Notes: generated by a model from the sequence alone, not told the origin. Shown: positions 9,346-19,252, counted from the stretch's first letter. The stretch: DNA of 56,637 bases from BJGN01 sp041159865 (GCA_041159865.1 JBEAXK010000103.1:1-56637), one strand, 5' to 3'. Program-made: numbers and translations.

Positions 9346-10092
9346 ATGAAGTTATTACAAGACAAAGTAGCCTTAATTACGGGCGGTTCAAGAGGAATTG
9401 GCGCTGCCTTAGTGGCTCGCTTTGTAGAACATGGCGCTCATGTTGCATTTACCTTTAGGTCAAGCGCCAGTGAGGCCGAAAAAGTGATAGCAGAAAATGC
9501 AACTTCGGGAGTAATCATTAAAGCTTATAAATCGGACGCCTCAAATTTTGAAGCAGCAGAAAATCTTGTAAACCAGGTTCTGGAAGATTTTGGGAAATTA
9601 GATATTCTGATTAATAATGCAGGAATAACACAAGATACCCTGTTGTTAAGAATGACTGAAGAACAGTGGGATAAAGTTATTGAGACAAATTTAAAATCAG
9701 TTTTTAACTTGTGCAAACAGGTTTTAAAGCCAATGATGAAGGCTAAAAATGGAGCCATTATCAATATGGGTTCTATTGTAGGGGTTACTGGAAATGCAGG
9801 CCAGGCCAACTATGCGGCTTCAAAAGCTGGAATTATCGGATTTACAAAATCTCTTGCAAAAGAAATGGGAGCCAGAAATATTCGTTGTAATACAGTAGCT
9901 CCCGGTTTCATAGAAACAGATATGACAGATGAACTCGATGAAAAAACCAAAGAGGCTTATTTATCTAATATTCCTTTAAAAAGGTTCGGTAAACCAAATG
10001 AAATAGCAGATGTTTGTGTATTTCTAGCCTCTGACATGGGAGCCTACATCAGTGGTCAGACCATCCATGTTTGTGGTGCTTTAACTACATAG
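9346..10092 (+). CDS. fabG: 3-oxoacyl-ACP reductase FabG (SDR family)
   Basis: A 248-residue short-chain dehydrogenase, the usual FabG length. The NADP-binding glycine motif TGGSRGIG is at residues 11-18, and NNAG follows near residue 90. The catalytic Ser lies in MGSIVG, and the Tyr/Lys pair in YAASKAG near residues 155-161. The C-terminal GFIETDMT is typical of FabG, which reduces 3-oxoacyl-ACP in fatty-acid elongation. The last residues (HVCGALTT) differ slightly from the common HVNGGM.. ending. It stands alone on the plus strand, divergent from tetR and convergent with the aldo/keto reductase. Other SDR substrates cannot be excluded, but the match to FabG is good. Confidence 0.9.
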   Translation: MKLLQDKVALITGGSRGIGAALVARFVEHGAHVAFTFRSSASEAEKVIAENATSGVIIKAYKSDASNFEAAENLVNQVLEDFGKLDILINNAGITQDTLLLRMTEEQWDKVIETNLKSVFNLCKQVLKPMMKAKNGAIINMGSIVGVTGNAGQANYAASKAGIIGFTKSLAKEMGARNIRCNTVAPGFIETDMTDELDEKTKEAYLSNIPLKRFGKPNEIADVCVFLASDMGAYISGQTIHVCGALTT

Positions 10093-10102
10093 GATCAATC
10101 AA

Positions 10103-11533
10103 TTAATTAATTAATGCATCTGCTTCTACTTCTACCAGATATTCATCTCCTATTAGTTTAGCAATCACTAAGGTATTAGCTGGATTTATACCCTCGAATC
10201 TTTTACCATGAATCCTTGCAATGGCTTCCCAGTGTTTCGTATCTGACACAAAAATTCTTGTTCTGACTACATCTTTCAGGGTAGCATTCATCGATTTTAA
10301 GGCTCCTTCAATTTTATCAAGAACAAAATTCATTTGAGATTCTGGACTTGTTCCCCCAATAACAAGTTGACCTTGAGTTGCTGTTGTACCTGAAACAAAA
10401 ATATGATTCCCCTTTTTGACCGCGCGTGAATAACCAGCAAAAGATTCCCATACAGTACCACTTGAAGCACTATATCTGCCATTTCCCTCATTTTTAACCT
10501 CAAAGGCTGGTGGAAATTTTGCAATATGATGACTTAAATCACCTGATGCAGTTAAAAATGGAGGATACCTATATTCATCACCACAATCACCTTGAATAGA
10601 TTTAAAATTTTGAATCATTTTAAAAATTTCTTGTTTCGACGCTTTATCTAGGTGAATTTTTCCAATTTGTTTATTTTCCTCAATATGTTCCTTCTCCCCC
10701 AGCCTTGCACCAATAATAACTGAATTACAATTATGTTCTTCTTTAATATACAAAGACGCTAATTGAGCAATGGAAATATTTAGATTTTTTGAAATCTCAT
10801 CTAATTTTTGAAGTAAAATCTGAAAAGTAGGCCAATCACAAACCTCTTCTTGGAATCTTTTATATTTCATTAAAGACCAGGTAGTTAATTCATCTGATGC
10901 AGGTTCTCCTTTTCCCAACCATTTATCTGAAAAAAATCCGCCTGCCACGGTACCATAACAAAGTACCCGAACATTATTTTTCGAACAATAAGGAATCATT
11001 TCTGCTATACCTCTTTGATCAAACAATGAATGAGAAATTTGATTGGACAAAATAGAAATAGAAGAGTCAATGGCCATCTTCAGATGAACTGTATCCATGT
11101 TAGTGACTCCTAAAGCTTGAATCAAACCCTCTTTTTTTAGTTCATCCAAATAAAATAAGGTTTCTATCCAGGAAGGATCGCTGTAATCCCATGCATGAAA
11201 CTGAAGGAGATCAATGGATTCAACTTGCAACCTTTTTAAAGCGAGCGCAACAGCTTTCTTTACAGAGAAACGTGAATTATGCCCAGGTTTAGGTACCCAT
11301 TTGGTCGCGAGAACAGGCAATGATTTACCTTCTTCTTTTCTTTTTTTATATAATAAACCTGCAATAATTTCTGCTGACCCATAATGGTCGGCCATATCAA
11401 AAAAATACAATCCTGCATCCAGATAGGCTTCCATTTTTTGAACAACAGAAGCTGGATCAAAGGACGGATTTTTTCTTTCCATATCTGCAATTTGCCACAA
11501 TCCAATAATTACAGGCGGAATATTTAATTTCAT
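10103..11533 (-). CDS. Aldo/keto reductase fused to a RidA/YjgF-like domain
   Basis: A 476-residue two-domain protein. Residues 1 to about 330 are an aldo/keto reductase barrel with the catalytic tetrad Asp46, Tyr51 (DMADHYG), Lys78 (ATKW) and His113 (QFHAWD). Residues about 359-476 form a Rid (YjgF/YER057c) domain with IFVSGTTAT, VVRTRIFVSD and the closing VEVEADALI. The substrate-binding Arg of true RidA enamine/imine deaminases (in PARS, Arg105 of E. coli RidA) is replaced: here the segment reads PANT. The domain is therefore probably not a standard RidA deaminase. A reductase acting with a fused domain that binds a reactive intermediate is a reasonable guess. No operon partner is obvious; 179 bases separate it from the permease stop upstream. 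Confidence 0.88.
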   Translation of the reverse strand: MKLNIPPVIIGLWQIADMERKNPSFDPASVVQKMEAYLDAGLYFFDMADHYGSAEIIAGLLYKKRKEEGKSLPVLATKWVPKPGHNSRFSVKKAVALALKRLQVESIDLLQFHAWDYSDPSWIETLFYLDELKKEGLIQALGVTNMDTVHLKMAIDSSISILSNQISHSLFDQRGIAEMIPYCSKNNVRVLCYGTVAGGFFSDKWLGKGEPASDELTTWSLMKYKRFQEEVCDWPTFQILLQKLDEISKNLNISIAQLASLYIKEEHNCNSVIIGARLGEKEHIEENKQIGKIHLDKASKQEIFKMIQNFKSIQGDCGDEYRYPPFLTASGDLSHHIAKFPPAFEVKNEGNGRYSASSGTVWESFAGYSRAVKKGNHIFVSGTTATQGQLVIGGTSPESQMNFVLDKIEGALKSMNATLKDVVRTRIFVSDTKHWEAIARIHGKRFEGINPANTLVIAKLIGDEYLVEVEADALIN

Positions 11534-11712
11534 AATAAGTATTTTTTCCTTAAAATTTCTGTTTTAAAAAAATTCAAATAATTTAATATCAGTGTAATAC
11601 ACATAATGTAAAAAATTTATTTCCAAAATTTTTCATTATTGTAAAATTAAAATTTCAAAATTTCCTCTTTGAAACATTCCTAAGATGGTAATTTTAAGAT
11701 TATTACTCTTGG

Positions 11713-13188
11713 TCAATCCGTGGGAAGTTCCATAAAATGGGACTTCCCGTTTTTATTTTTTCTCCAATAAATATAAAACCAAATACTCCCAGAACTCATG
11801 ACCATTAACCAAACCCAGGTAGCTTTAAAATACCAATGATTAAGTTCACTATTCAAATCTTTAATAGTATGAAAAACGAGTAAACCAAGGAGAAGCATTA
11901 CGCCAAATAAAGCCAATAGATTTCTAATTTCTTGAAATTTATGTCCATTCATTTTTTCAGCAAGAGCTTTATTTTTAAAGGGTAAAAAAACCACCGAGAG
12001 ACAAATCAAAATAAAGTTTATCAGCATAGAAGTGACCATAATATCAATTCCCAAGAAAATATCGCCTGCAAAATGACATCCTAAAATACCCATAGCAGAA
12101 ATAAAGGAGCTAAATAAAACCGCTCTTTGGGGAGTTTTCGATGTTGGATGAACATGAGCAAAATAAGGACTAATGATGCCATCTTTAGCCCATGCAAATA
12201 TTAATCTTGACACAGATAAAATCATTCCAGGTAAATCATTTAACAAGGCAATGGCCGCACCTGAAAGAATTATGGCTGACCAAAAAGGACTTAAGAGGAC
12301 AGTAAACAATCCAGGAGCCGTTAAATCCTTACTTTTTGCCTCTTCGGCAATATACCACCAGGGAATACTGTGATATACGGCTGCCGAAAAAATAAAGTAA
12401 TATAAGCCAACTATGGATACTGCCAAAATAATAGCCATAGGTAAATTCTTATTAGGATTTTTTGCCTCTCCACCTGCTTGGGCGATAGAATCAAAACCAA
12501 TAAAACTTGCAAATAAAATGGAAGCTCCTGTAAATAATATTTGCCAACTGAAATTTATAGTCGGCCTCTCTGCTAATTTGATACCATTTTTCAAAACAAG
12601 GGCTTGAGCAAAATCATATTTATCAAAATAAAACCCAAAAAAAATAACTATTCCACCAAGTATAAACATCAAAAACATGAGTGGAACTAAAGTATGACTG
12701 TATAATTGGCCTCCTATTAGATTTGTGTAAGTAAAAAAACCTAAAATAAATAAGGCCAAAAATAATCTAACCACTGGAATAGATAATATTGAAGCTATCT
12801 CATCAAAACCAACCGCACTAAAAAAATCTCTAAAAAAAGGGATAGTTACGAATGCAACAACGCCAATGACCAGACTTAATCCAAACCATTGGGAAAAACT
12901 AGCTACAAATCCAAAATATGGATGAATACTTCTACTTGCATATAAATAGCTACCTCCTGCTTTGGGCATAGCCGAAGCCAATGCGGCATAAGAAAGTGCT
13001 GCAATGATAGCTGGAATAGCCGCAATCAAAAAAGCAAATAAAACATAAGGACCGATACCTGGAACATTTTTTTGAATCATAATGGGTACTACGTATATGG
13101 AAGCACCAACCATAGAACAAATTCCTGTAGCAGTTAAGGCCAATAAATTTAAATGCCTTTTTAATCCATGATGTTCCTTATTTTTCAT
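11713..13188 (-). CDS. APC-superfamily amino acid permease
   Basis: A 491-residue inner-membrane transporter with about 12 hydrophobic helices. The start carries the APC signature: GICSMVGASIYVVPIMI in helix 1, which is the unwound substrate-binding segment, followed by AALSYAALASAMPKAGGSYLYA. FIGFDSIAQAGGEAKNPNKN is typical of APC amino-acid permeases near residues 225-245. It is expected to import or exchange amino acids using a proton or sodium gradient; the substrate is unknown. The start is divergent from the FISUMP gene with only 32 bases between. The 3' coding end contains a GC-richer hairpin (11722-11748). Confidence 0.9.
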   Translation of the reverse strand: MKNKEHHGLKRHLNLLALTATGICSMVGASIYVVPIMIQKNVPGIGPYVLFAFLIAAIPAIIAALSYAALASAMPKAGGSYLYASRSIHPYFGFVASFSQWFGLSLVIGVVAFVTIPFFRDFFSAVGFDEIASILSIPVVRLFLALFILGFFTYTNLIGGQLYSHTLVPLMFLMFILGGIVIFFGFYFDKYDFAQALVLKNGIKLAERPTINFSWQILFTGASILFASFIGFDSIAQAGGEAKNPNKNLPMAIILAVSIVGLYYFIFSAAVYHSIPWWYIAEEAKSKDLTAPGLFTVLLSPFWSAIILSGAAIALLNDLPGMILSVSRLIFAWAKDGIISPYFAHVHPTSKTPQRAVLFSSFISAMGILGCHFAGDIFLGIDIMVTSMLINFILICLSVVFLPFKNKALAEKMNGHKFQEIRNLLALFGVMLLLGLLVFHTIKDLNSELNHWYFKATWVWLMVMSSGSIWFYIYWRKNKNGKSHFMELPTD

Positions 13189-13220
13189 GTATTTTTACTT
13201 TTTTGCAAAATAATAAATAA

Positions 13221-13811
13221 TTGGAAACTGAAACCATTTTAATTGGATCTCAAGAATGGATGTGCTACAATTTGAATGTTTCGACCTTTAGAGATGGTAC
13301 TGAAATATTTCACGCTTCAACTGAAAAAGAATGGGAATATGCTTCAAAACATCAATGGCCAGCCATGTGCTCGTACGAGAATAATGAGATATTAGGCACT
13401 ATTTATGGAAAATTATATAATTTTTTTGCTGTTACAAATATAAATGGCCTTGCACCATTGGGGTTTAATATTCCAACCATTAATGACTGGCTTTTACTGG
13501 CCAACCAACTGGAGGGGCTTGAAATGGCTGGAAAATATTTAAAATCAGTTGATTTGTGGGAATACCAAGATCTTAAACATCAACCAACCCTTTTCAATGG
13601 ATTACCCGGTGGTTTAAGGTACACAAATGGCTCTTTTGATTTAGCTAATTCAAATGCATTCTGGTGGACGGCAAGTGAAATAGACTCTTCAAACAGCCTG
13701 GGTATAAATCTTTATTATGATGATTTTTTACTTCTTAAAAGACCCTATTTTAAGGGCAACGGATTTTCAGTAAGATGTATAAAATCTAATGTTCCATTTT
13801 TGGTGGAATGA
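13221..13811 (+). CDS. FISUMP-domain protein without signal peptide
   Basis: A 196-residue protein made almost wholly of one FISUMP domain (Fibrobacter succinogenes major paralogous domain). It opens with IGSQEWMCYNLNVSTF, has GKLYNFFAV, a middle PTINDWLLLANQL, then LPGGLRY and WWTASE, and closes with GNGFSVRCIK. These domains usually occur in exported lipoproteins, but here there is no signal peptide. The only start that keeps the first conserved block is TTG at 13221, directly after an in-frame TAA; the first ATG (13260) would cut into the domain. The 3' end overlaps the RND pump gene of operon 2 by 26 bases in convergent orientation. It may be a true cytoplasmic protein or the remnant of a longer exported gene. 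Function is unknown. Confidence 0.75.
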   Translation: METETILIGSQEWMCYNLNVSTFRDGTEIFHASTEKEWEYASKHQWPAMCSYENNEILGTIYGKLYNFFAVTNINGLAPLGFNIPTINDWLLLANQLEGLEMAGKYLKSVDLWEYQDLKHQPTLFNGLPGGLRYTNGSFDLANSNAFWWTASEIDSSNSLGINLYYDDFLLLKRPYFKGNGFSVRCIKSNVPFLVE

Positions 13812-16800
13812 GCTTATAAATAATGGGGGTAAATATTCTGGATAATAGCGTTGAACTAATCAACCCCCCTATAAGTACAATAGCCAACGGTGAAATAAGT
13901 GGATTAGTAGAAAGAGCAATTGGTATAAGTCCTCCAATTGCCGTTAAAGAAGTTAAAATTATGGGTAAAAATCTAATTTCACCAGCTTCTCGAATGGCTA
14001 CATCCAGTGATTTTCCCTCCTCCCTTAATTGATTGGTAAAATCTACCAACAGAATTGTATTTTTAATTTCAATGCCTGCCAGAGCAATTAAGCCTACAAC
14101 AGCTACAAAAGAAAGTGAATTTCCAGTTAGCCATAAAGCAGAAAGCGCTCCAACCATTCCCAATGGTATGACACTCAATACAATGATTGTACTTTTAAAT
14201 GTTTTGAATTCCAGCAGTAAAATTCCAATAAATAAAAATATGGTTAGAATTATGATAATGGTGAATCCACTGAAAGATTCCTGCCTGGTTTCATATTCAC
14301 CGCCCATCTGATATGTGTACCCTGAAGGAATTGGAAATTCTTCCAGTTTATCCATAACTTCTTTAATAACTTCATCGTTTAGGTAACCCTTACCCACGAA
14401 AGCCGATATAGAAACCATACGGGTTTTGTCTAAATGATTTATTGATAAGGGCGATGATTCCAGTTCAAGATGGGCAAATTGAGTTAATGGAATAGCCTTT
14501 CCTTTTATATTTTCAATAAATAAGGTTTTAAAAACGTCTAAATTGAGAGTTTCTGCCTCCTTCTTTTTAATTATAATCTGATAATCTTCCCCATCGTCAT
14601 CGGAAAAAACACCAATTGGAATGCCCGATAAAGCCAATCTAAGTGTTTTATCTATAGAAATGACTGGGATTCCCAACATAGCTGCTTTCTCCTTATTAAT
14701 TTTAACCCTAATATCCGTTTGTAAGTTACTCACCGGATTATTTACGTAAATAGTTCCTGGAACCTTTTTAATTAATTGCTCAATTTTAAAAGAAAGATCT
14801 CTAAGTGTATCCAGATTATCTCCCAATAATCTGACCTCTACAGGAGCAACTACAGGAGGACCTTGCTCAAAATTATTAATCTGTACTTTAGCCCCATGAA
14901 AAGGAGTCCACTCATTTCTTAAAGAATCAATTATGAACAATTTTCTTTCCACAGAAGTAACAGGATCTAACTGCACGAAAATCTCAGCAAAATTGGGTTT
15001 TTTGATAGATCTGATCTCATTGTAATAAATTTGAGGATTACCCATCCCCACATTAGTTGCATAATATTGGACATCTGAAATTTTATTCAACTCCTTTTCA
15101 ACATAACCTGTAATTGTATCTGTATTTTTTATATTAACTTGGGCAGGTGGGGTTATTCTGACTAAAAACTGAGGTTTTTCTGAAGCGGGAAATAGACTAA
15201 AGCCAATAACGGGTATAAGTTGTAAGGAAGCAAAAAAAACGATGAGTATAATGGCTAAAGTTTTCACTGGATGAATCAAAGATTTTTCCAGAATAGGCGC
15301 ATAGCTTTTACTGATAACATTTTTAAGCACCCTCATAAACCAGTTACCCTCTGTATGAGACATACTTTTCTTTAACAATTGATTTCCAAGGAAGGGAATA
15401 ATGGTTAATGAAACCAATAGTGATGCCAATACAGAGGCAATAACACTAATGGGTAAAGATCTTATAAATTCACCTGAAGCCTCAGGAAGAAAGATCAAAG
15501 GAAGGAACGCAATAATTAAGGTTGCTGTACAACCCAGAACAGCAGCACCAATTTGAGAAGTAGCTTTAAGAACAGCTTCTTTTCTACTGTAACCATTTAA
15601 CATCCAACGTTCAATATTTTCAATGACTACGATACTATCATCGACTAAGAGTCCAAGTGCTACCACCAGACCCACAATACTTAATTGATTCAGACTATAA
15701 CCGAGATAATTCAAAATAATAATACCTATTGATAAAGAAAGAGGAATAGATATCATGACAATTATAGCAGGTCGAAAACCCAGAGGTAAAAGTGTAAAAG
15801 CAACTAACAAAATAGCCCATATAAAATCGAAACCAAGACCTGACAGTCTTTTTTGAACTACCTCAGCCTGATCAAAATGATGAATCATAGCGATATTAGC
15901 AGGAAGTGATTTTCTAAATTTTTCAATAATCGGTTGATAAGCCTTTTGGGTAGCTGCAATATTCTCTTTTGATTTTTGGGCAGCAACCACAAAAATCCCT
16001 CTATGACCGTTAAGTCTGGTAATATGATCCCTTTCGGCAAAAGTCATAGTAACTGTAGCGATATCTTTAAGTTGAATATTTCGATTATTAGCTGTGTAAA
16101 CCAGGGTATTTTGAATATCTTCCAGCTCTTTAAAATTACCACTTGATTTTACATTAAAATATCTGTTGCCTACATCCAGATTTCCCGAAGGGATATTTGC
16201 CAATTCGCTCTGCAAATTATTTAATACGACTTGCTGGGAAACTCCCAAGCGTGCCATTCTTTCAAAATCCAAAGAAATTTGAATTTGTTCTTCGGGCAAA
16301 CCAGCTATTTCAATATTTTTTAATGCGGGTATTTTTTCAAGGGATTCTGCTAATTTATCAGCTTCTTTTTTTAATTGTTTCCACGTTGCTGTTTCAGAAA
16401 TTAAAGCCGTTTGAATCACATTTACGTTGGAAGGACTGACTTTTTCAACCGTAGGTAGTTGCATATCAGGTGGTAATTTACCCTTTAACGCTGCAAGTTC
16501 GCGAACGATTTCCTGATATTTTTCATTTACATCAACACCATATTTAAATTCAACCCGAATGACTGCATAACCGTCGCCTATGATACTCTTCAATCGACGG
16601 ATATTCTCCAGTTCGTAGAAGGCTTTTTCCATGGGTTTTATGACCAGTTCTTCTATGTCAACAGGACTGGTTCCAGGATAAATAACCGTCACAGGGAAAA
16701 TAGGGGCATTTAATTCAGGATCTTCCGCCCTGGGCATATTAAGTACAGTAAAAGTCCCAATTACCGCTATGAGTAAAAAGACAATGAGTGTAAAAGGATA

Positions 16801-16830
16801 ATTTTTTACAGCGAAATCAGTAATTTTCAT
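13786..16830 (-). CDS. RND (HAE1-type) efflux pump permease, operon 2
   Basis: A 1014-residue RND inner-membrane pump. It begins MKITDFAVKNYPFTLIVF and has YPGTSPVDIEELV in the first porter segment. The TM4 Asp pair is present in GLLVDDSIVVIEN near residue 396, and the second-half motif GLIALAGIEIKNTILLVDF is present. The length is slightly short but complete. It differs clearly from the pump at 2957-6109, so this is not a recent duplication. It is the last gene of a tetR-tolC-adaptor-pump operon, 10 bases behind the adaptor, and its 3' end overlaps the convergent FISUMP gene. Substrate unknown. Some relatives are annotated as CusA-like, but heavy-metal Met clusters were not seen. Confidence 0.94.
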   Translation of the reverse strand: MKITDFAVKNYPFTLIVFLLIAVIGTFTVLNMPRAEDPELNAPIFPVTVIYPGTSPVDIEELVIKPMEKAFYELENIRRLKSIIGDGYAVIRVEFKYGVDVNEKYQEIVRELAALKGKLPPDMQLPTVEKVSPSNVNVIQTALISETATWKQLKKEADKLAESLEKIPALKNIEIAGLPEEQIQISLDFERMARLGVSQQVVLNNLQSELANIPSGNLDVGNRYFNVKSSGNFKELEDIQNTLVYTANNRNIQLKDIATVTMTFAERDHITRLNGHRGIFVVAAQKSKENIAATQKAYQPIIEKFRKSLPANIAMIHHFDQAEVVQKRLSGLGFDFIWAILLVAFTLLPLGFRPAIIVMISIPLSLSIGIIILNYLGYSLNQLSIVGLVVALGLLVDDSIVVIENIERWMLNGYSRKEAVLKATSQIGAAVLGCTATLIIAFLPLIFLPEASGEFIRSLPISVIASVLASLLVSLTIIPFLGNQLLKKSMSHTEGNWFMRVLKNVISKSYAPILEKSLIHPVKTLAIILIVFFASLQLIPVIGFSLFPASEKPQFLVRITPPAQVNIKNTDTITGYVEKELNKISDVQYYATNVGMGNPQIYYNEIRSIKKPNFAEIFVQLDPVTSVERKLFIIDSLRNEWTPFHGAKVQINNFEQGPPVVAPVEVRLLGDNLDTLRDLSFKIEQLIKKVPGTIYVNNPVSNLQTDIRVKINKEKAAMLGIPVISIDKTLRLALSGIPIGVFSDDDGEDYQIIIKKKEAETLNLDVFKTLFIENIKGKAIPLTQFAHLELESSPLSINHLDKTRMVSISAFVGKGYLNDEVIKEVMDKLEEFPIPSGYTYQMGGEYETRQESFSGFTIIIILTIFLFIGILLLEFKTFKSTIIVLSVIPLGMVGALSALWLTGNSLSFVAVVGLIALAGIEIKNTILLVDFTNQLREEGKSLDVAIREAGEIRFLPIILTSLTAIGGLIPIALSTNPLISPLAIVLIGGLISSTLLSRIFTPIIYKLIPPKMEH

Positions 16831-16840
16831 AGCAGATCAA

Positions 16841-17893
16841 TTAGGGCTTTTCATAAATAGAAGCGCCATCCGTTAAATAAGGGCCACCTTCCGTAATTAA
16901 ATGGGTATTGGCTTCGAAATTGAAATGAGTCCAAGCACCCATTTTATCAAACCCGGAAATATTAATTTTTATCTTTTTTACCGTTTTTTTGTCTGTGGTG
17001 ATAAAAATAAAACCATCATTTTGGTTGGCGTCGAGCAAGGCAGAAAAAGGGATTCGAAAAACATCCATGCCTTTAGAGGGTATAATGACAGCTTTACCAA
17101 ACATACCACTTGCCAATGAAATATTTCCAGCACTCAAAGGTTTTAATTCCACAGTTAGTGTGCCTGAAAAAGGATCAACCAAAGCAGATTTCCTGACTAT
17201 TCTGGCTGGTAGAGACATTCCATTTTCAAAATTTATGATTGCGTTTTCACCTATATTAAGTGCCTGCCATTGAATATCCGTAACGCCGGCCTTTAAGACC
17301 CAAGCTGTATTCCCTGCCACGTCATTTGCTAAAAAAATGGGAGAACCCGGTCCTACAACTTGGCCAACATCTGCTAATTTTTTTAAAATATATCCGCCTG
17401 CAGGTGCTGTTATTGAACTAAACTGGCCATTAAAAGTAGCAGTTGCAAATTGTTCTTTTGCCAAAGCAAAGGCCGTTGTAGCATTTTGAAATTGTTCCAA
17501 AGTAGCTACACTATCGCGATATAAATTTTTTACCCTTTGTAGATCTCTGTCTGCTTTTTCAAGCCCAATTTTAGCCATTTGAATTTGACTTTGGATATCA
17601 TTAGGATCTAAAGTCGCCAGAATTTGTCCCTTTTTTATTACATCACCTTCTTTCACCAAAACCGCATTTATAATTCCTCCCATTTTAAAAGAAAGATACC
17701 GCTCATTTTCCGTCGTAAAAATACCAGAAAGTAAGAAAGGTTCCTTTATGGTTTCTTTTTTCAGTAATGTCAGGGAAACAGGAATTTTTCCGTCTTTTAC
17801 GCTATTTGAAATGACAGTACTTTCATTTTTACAACCCGTTGTAAGCTTAACGATGCTAATAAGCATCATGAATAAGAAAAGGCGCTGCATCAT
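16841..17893 (-). CDS. RND periplasmic adaptor lipoprotein, operon 2
   Basis: A 350-residue membrane-fusion protein. The N-terminus is a lipoprotein signal peptide (hydrophobic MMQRLFLFMMLISIV, lipobox LTTGC, Cys21), so it should be lipid-anchored, unlike the adaptor of operon 1. Lipoyl-type segments are visible: GGIINAVLVKEGDVIKKGQI near residues 71-90, then a hairpin and SSITAPAGGYILKKLADVGQ. The C-terminal barrel region ends with TEGGPYLTDGASIYEKP. It is separated from tolC by one base and from the pump by 10 bases, so translation is likely coupled. Confidence 0.92.
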   Translation of the reverse strand: MMQRLFLFMMLISIVKLTTGCKNESTVISNSVKDGKIPVSLTLLKKETIKEPFLLSGIFTTENERYLSFKMGGIINAVLVKEGDVIKKGQILATLDPNDIQSQIQMAKIGLEKADRDLQRVKNLYRDSVATLEQFQNATTAFALAKEQFATATFNGQFSSITAPAGGYILKKLADVGQVVGPGSPIFLANDVAGNTAWVLKAGVTDIQWQALNIGENAIINFENGMSLPARIVRKSALVDPFSGTLTVELKPLSAGNISLASGMFGKAVIIPSKGMDVFRIPFSALLDANQNDGFIFITTDKKTVKKIKINISGFDKMGAWTHFNFEANTHLITEGGPYLTDGASIYEKP

Positions 17894-17894
17894 A

Positions 17895-19235
17895 TTATTT
17901 TAATTTTTGTAGTTCAGATAAAGCCATTAAATATTGATAATACTTCATATTTTCCTGAAGTAAGGCATTGGTATATTGGTTTTGGGCGTCGTACATTTCC
18001 AAAAGAGAAACGGCTCCTTCTTGAAACCCTCTTTCTGTAAGCCGTAAATAGGTAGCTGCTGTCTGAACCTGTTTAGACATAGAACTAAATGCCTTTTTTG
18101 AAACGGATACTTTATTCATAGCCAAATTAAAAGACAAATTTTCCTGATTTTCTAGTAATTCCTTATTCCATTTAAGTTCTTGTATATCTATTTGAATTTG
18201 CTCCCCTTTTAACTTGTTCATTTTATTTACCCATAAAGGCATCATTAATTGAACACCCCCAATAACGAAAACACTTTTATTATTAAATTGCCAATTAAAA
18301 GCCTGGGAACCTATATCCGTAAATAAGCCAATCTGAGGTATAAAAAACTGTTTATTTCTCTTCTCAAGCAAATATTGAATAGACAAGGCCATATCTATTT
18401 TTTTGAATATTGGGTTTGAATCATTCCGTTTTGATGCTTCAAGATCTTGCAATAAGTTAGTTTCCAGTGGAGGTTTCTCGAACTTAAGAGGCAGGTTATT
18501 TTCTCTATTTAATAAAAATTTCAGGTAAAGCTGAGCATTGATTACCTGATAATCAGATTCTTTAAGTTTTGAATCCAATATCTCAATTTCATTTTCAGCT
18601 CTAAGAACCTGAGCAGGAAGTGCCTTACCCTCCCGAACAAGAATCTGAATTGTTTCTAAAGATTTTTCCAACAACTTTTTAGCATTGCCCAAAATTAATT
18701 GACTTTCAAGGGCTAAACCATATTGATAATAAGCCAATTTTACAGCAAGAATAAGTTCTCTCTTATAGATATCAATTTCATTTTCCTGAAGTTGAACCTC
18801 TTGAATTCTTACTTCCTTCAGAAGATTTAAATCCTTATTAAAAACCGGATAAGTGATCCTAATTTTTCCGTCATAAAAGTTATTGGGCAACAATTGGTTT
18901 TCAACATTTTCAAGTTGAGGGAATTGATTGCTTTGAGTTAATCGGTTTAAGGTATTGTAAACAGGATTTAGCAGATCACCAATGGGCAAATCAATGGTTC
19001 GCCCCCCAAGTGCTAAAGTATATGAAAACGAAAAATCAGCCGTAGGCTTAAATCTTTTTTCGGCTTCTTTCAAGGCTAATCTACTCTTAGCGAGAGGTAT
19101 ATTTTTTTGTCTTAACACTAAATTCTGCTGTAAGGCTTCATCTATATAAGTGTCGAGAATAGAACTTTGAGAAAATAACCAACCAGGTAAACAAAGGAAA
19201 ACTCCTAAAAGAAAAATTTGACTTAAATATTTCAT
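17895..19235 (-). CDS. TolC-family outer-membrane channel, operon 2
   Basis: A 446-residue outer-membrane efflux protein with a clear signal peptide (MKYLSQIFLLGVFLCLPGWL, cleavage near LFSQ). Two helical repeats follow, with TolC-type endings such as ERGFQEGAVSLLEMYDAQN near the C-terminus. It lies 17 bases after tetR and one base before the adaptor gene. It should form the outer-membrane exit of the second RND system. A FSFSYTLALGGRTIDLPIG segment near residues 63-81 probably belongs to the first beta-barrel strand pair. Confidence 0.91.
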   Translation of the reverse strand: MKYLSQIFLLGVFLCLPGWLFSQSSILDTYIDEALQQNLVLRQKNIPLAKSRLALKEAEKRFKPTADFSFSYTLALGGRTIDLPIGDLLNPVYNTLNRLTQSNQFPQLENVENQLLPNNFYDGKIRITYPVFNKDLNLLKEVRIQEVQLQENEIDIYKRELILAVKLAYYQYGLALESQLILGNAKKLLEKSLETIQILVREGKALPAQVLRAENEIEILDSKLKESDYQVINAQLYLKFLLNRENNLPLKFEKPPLETNLLQDLEASKRNDSNPIFKKIDMALSIQYLLEKRNKQFFIPQIGLFTDIGSQAFNWQFNNKSVFVIGGVQLMMPLWVNKMNKLKGEQIQIDIQELKWNKELLENQENLSFNLAMNKVSVSKKAFSSMSKQVQTAATYLRLTERGFQEGAVSLLEMYDAQNQYTNALLQENMKYYQYLMALSELQKLK

Positions 19236-19252
19236 TTGATATAAAGGTGAAA

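Noticed and set aside
11592..11602. Short palindrome GTGTAATACAC in the 179-base gap between the permease and the AKR-Rid gene
   Set aside because: Eleven bases with no flanking symmetry or adjacent regulator gene; likely chance in AT-rich DNA.
11722..11748. Hairpin GGGAAGT ... ACTTCCC near the 3' end of the amino acid permease gene, followed by T-rich sequence on the plus strand
   Set aside because: It lies inside the permease coding frame, and the T run is on the plus strand where no gene reads into it. It lacks a T run on the minus strand, so it is not a terminator for the permease.
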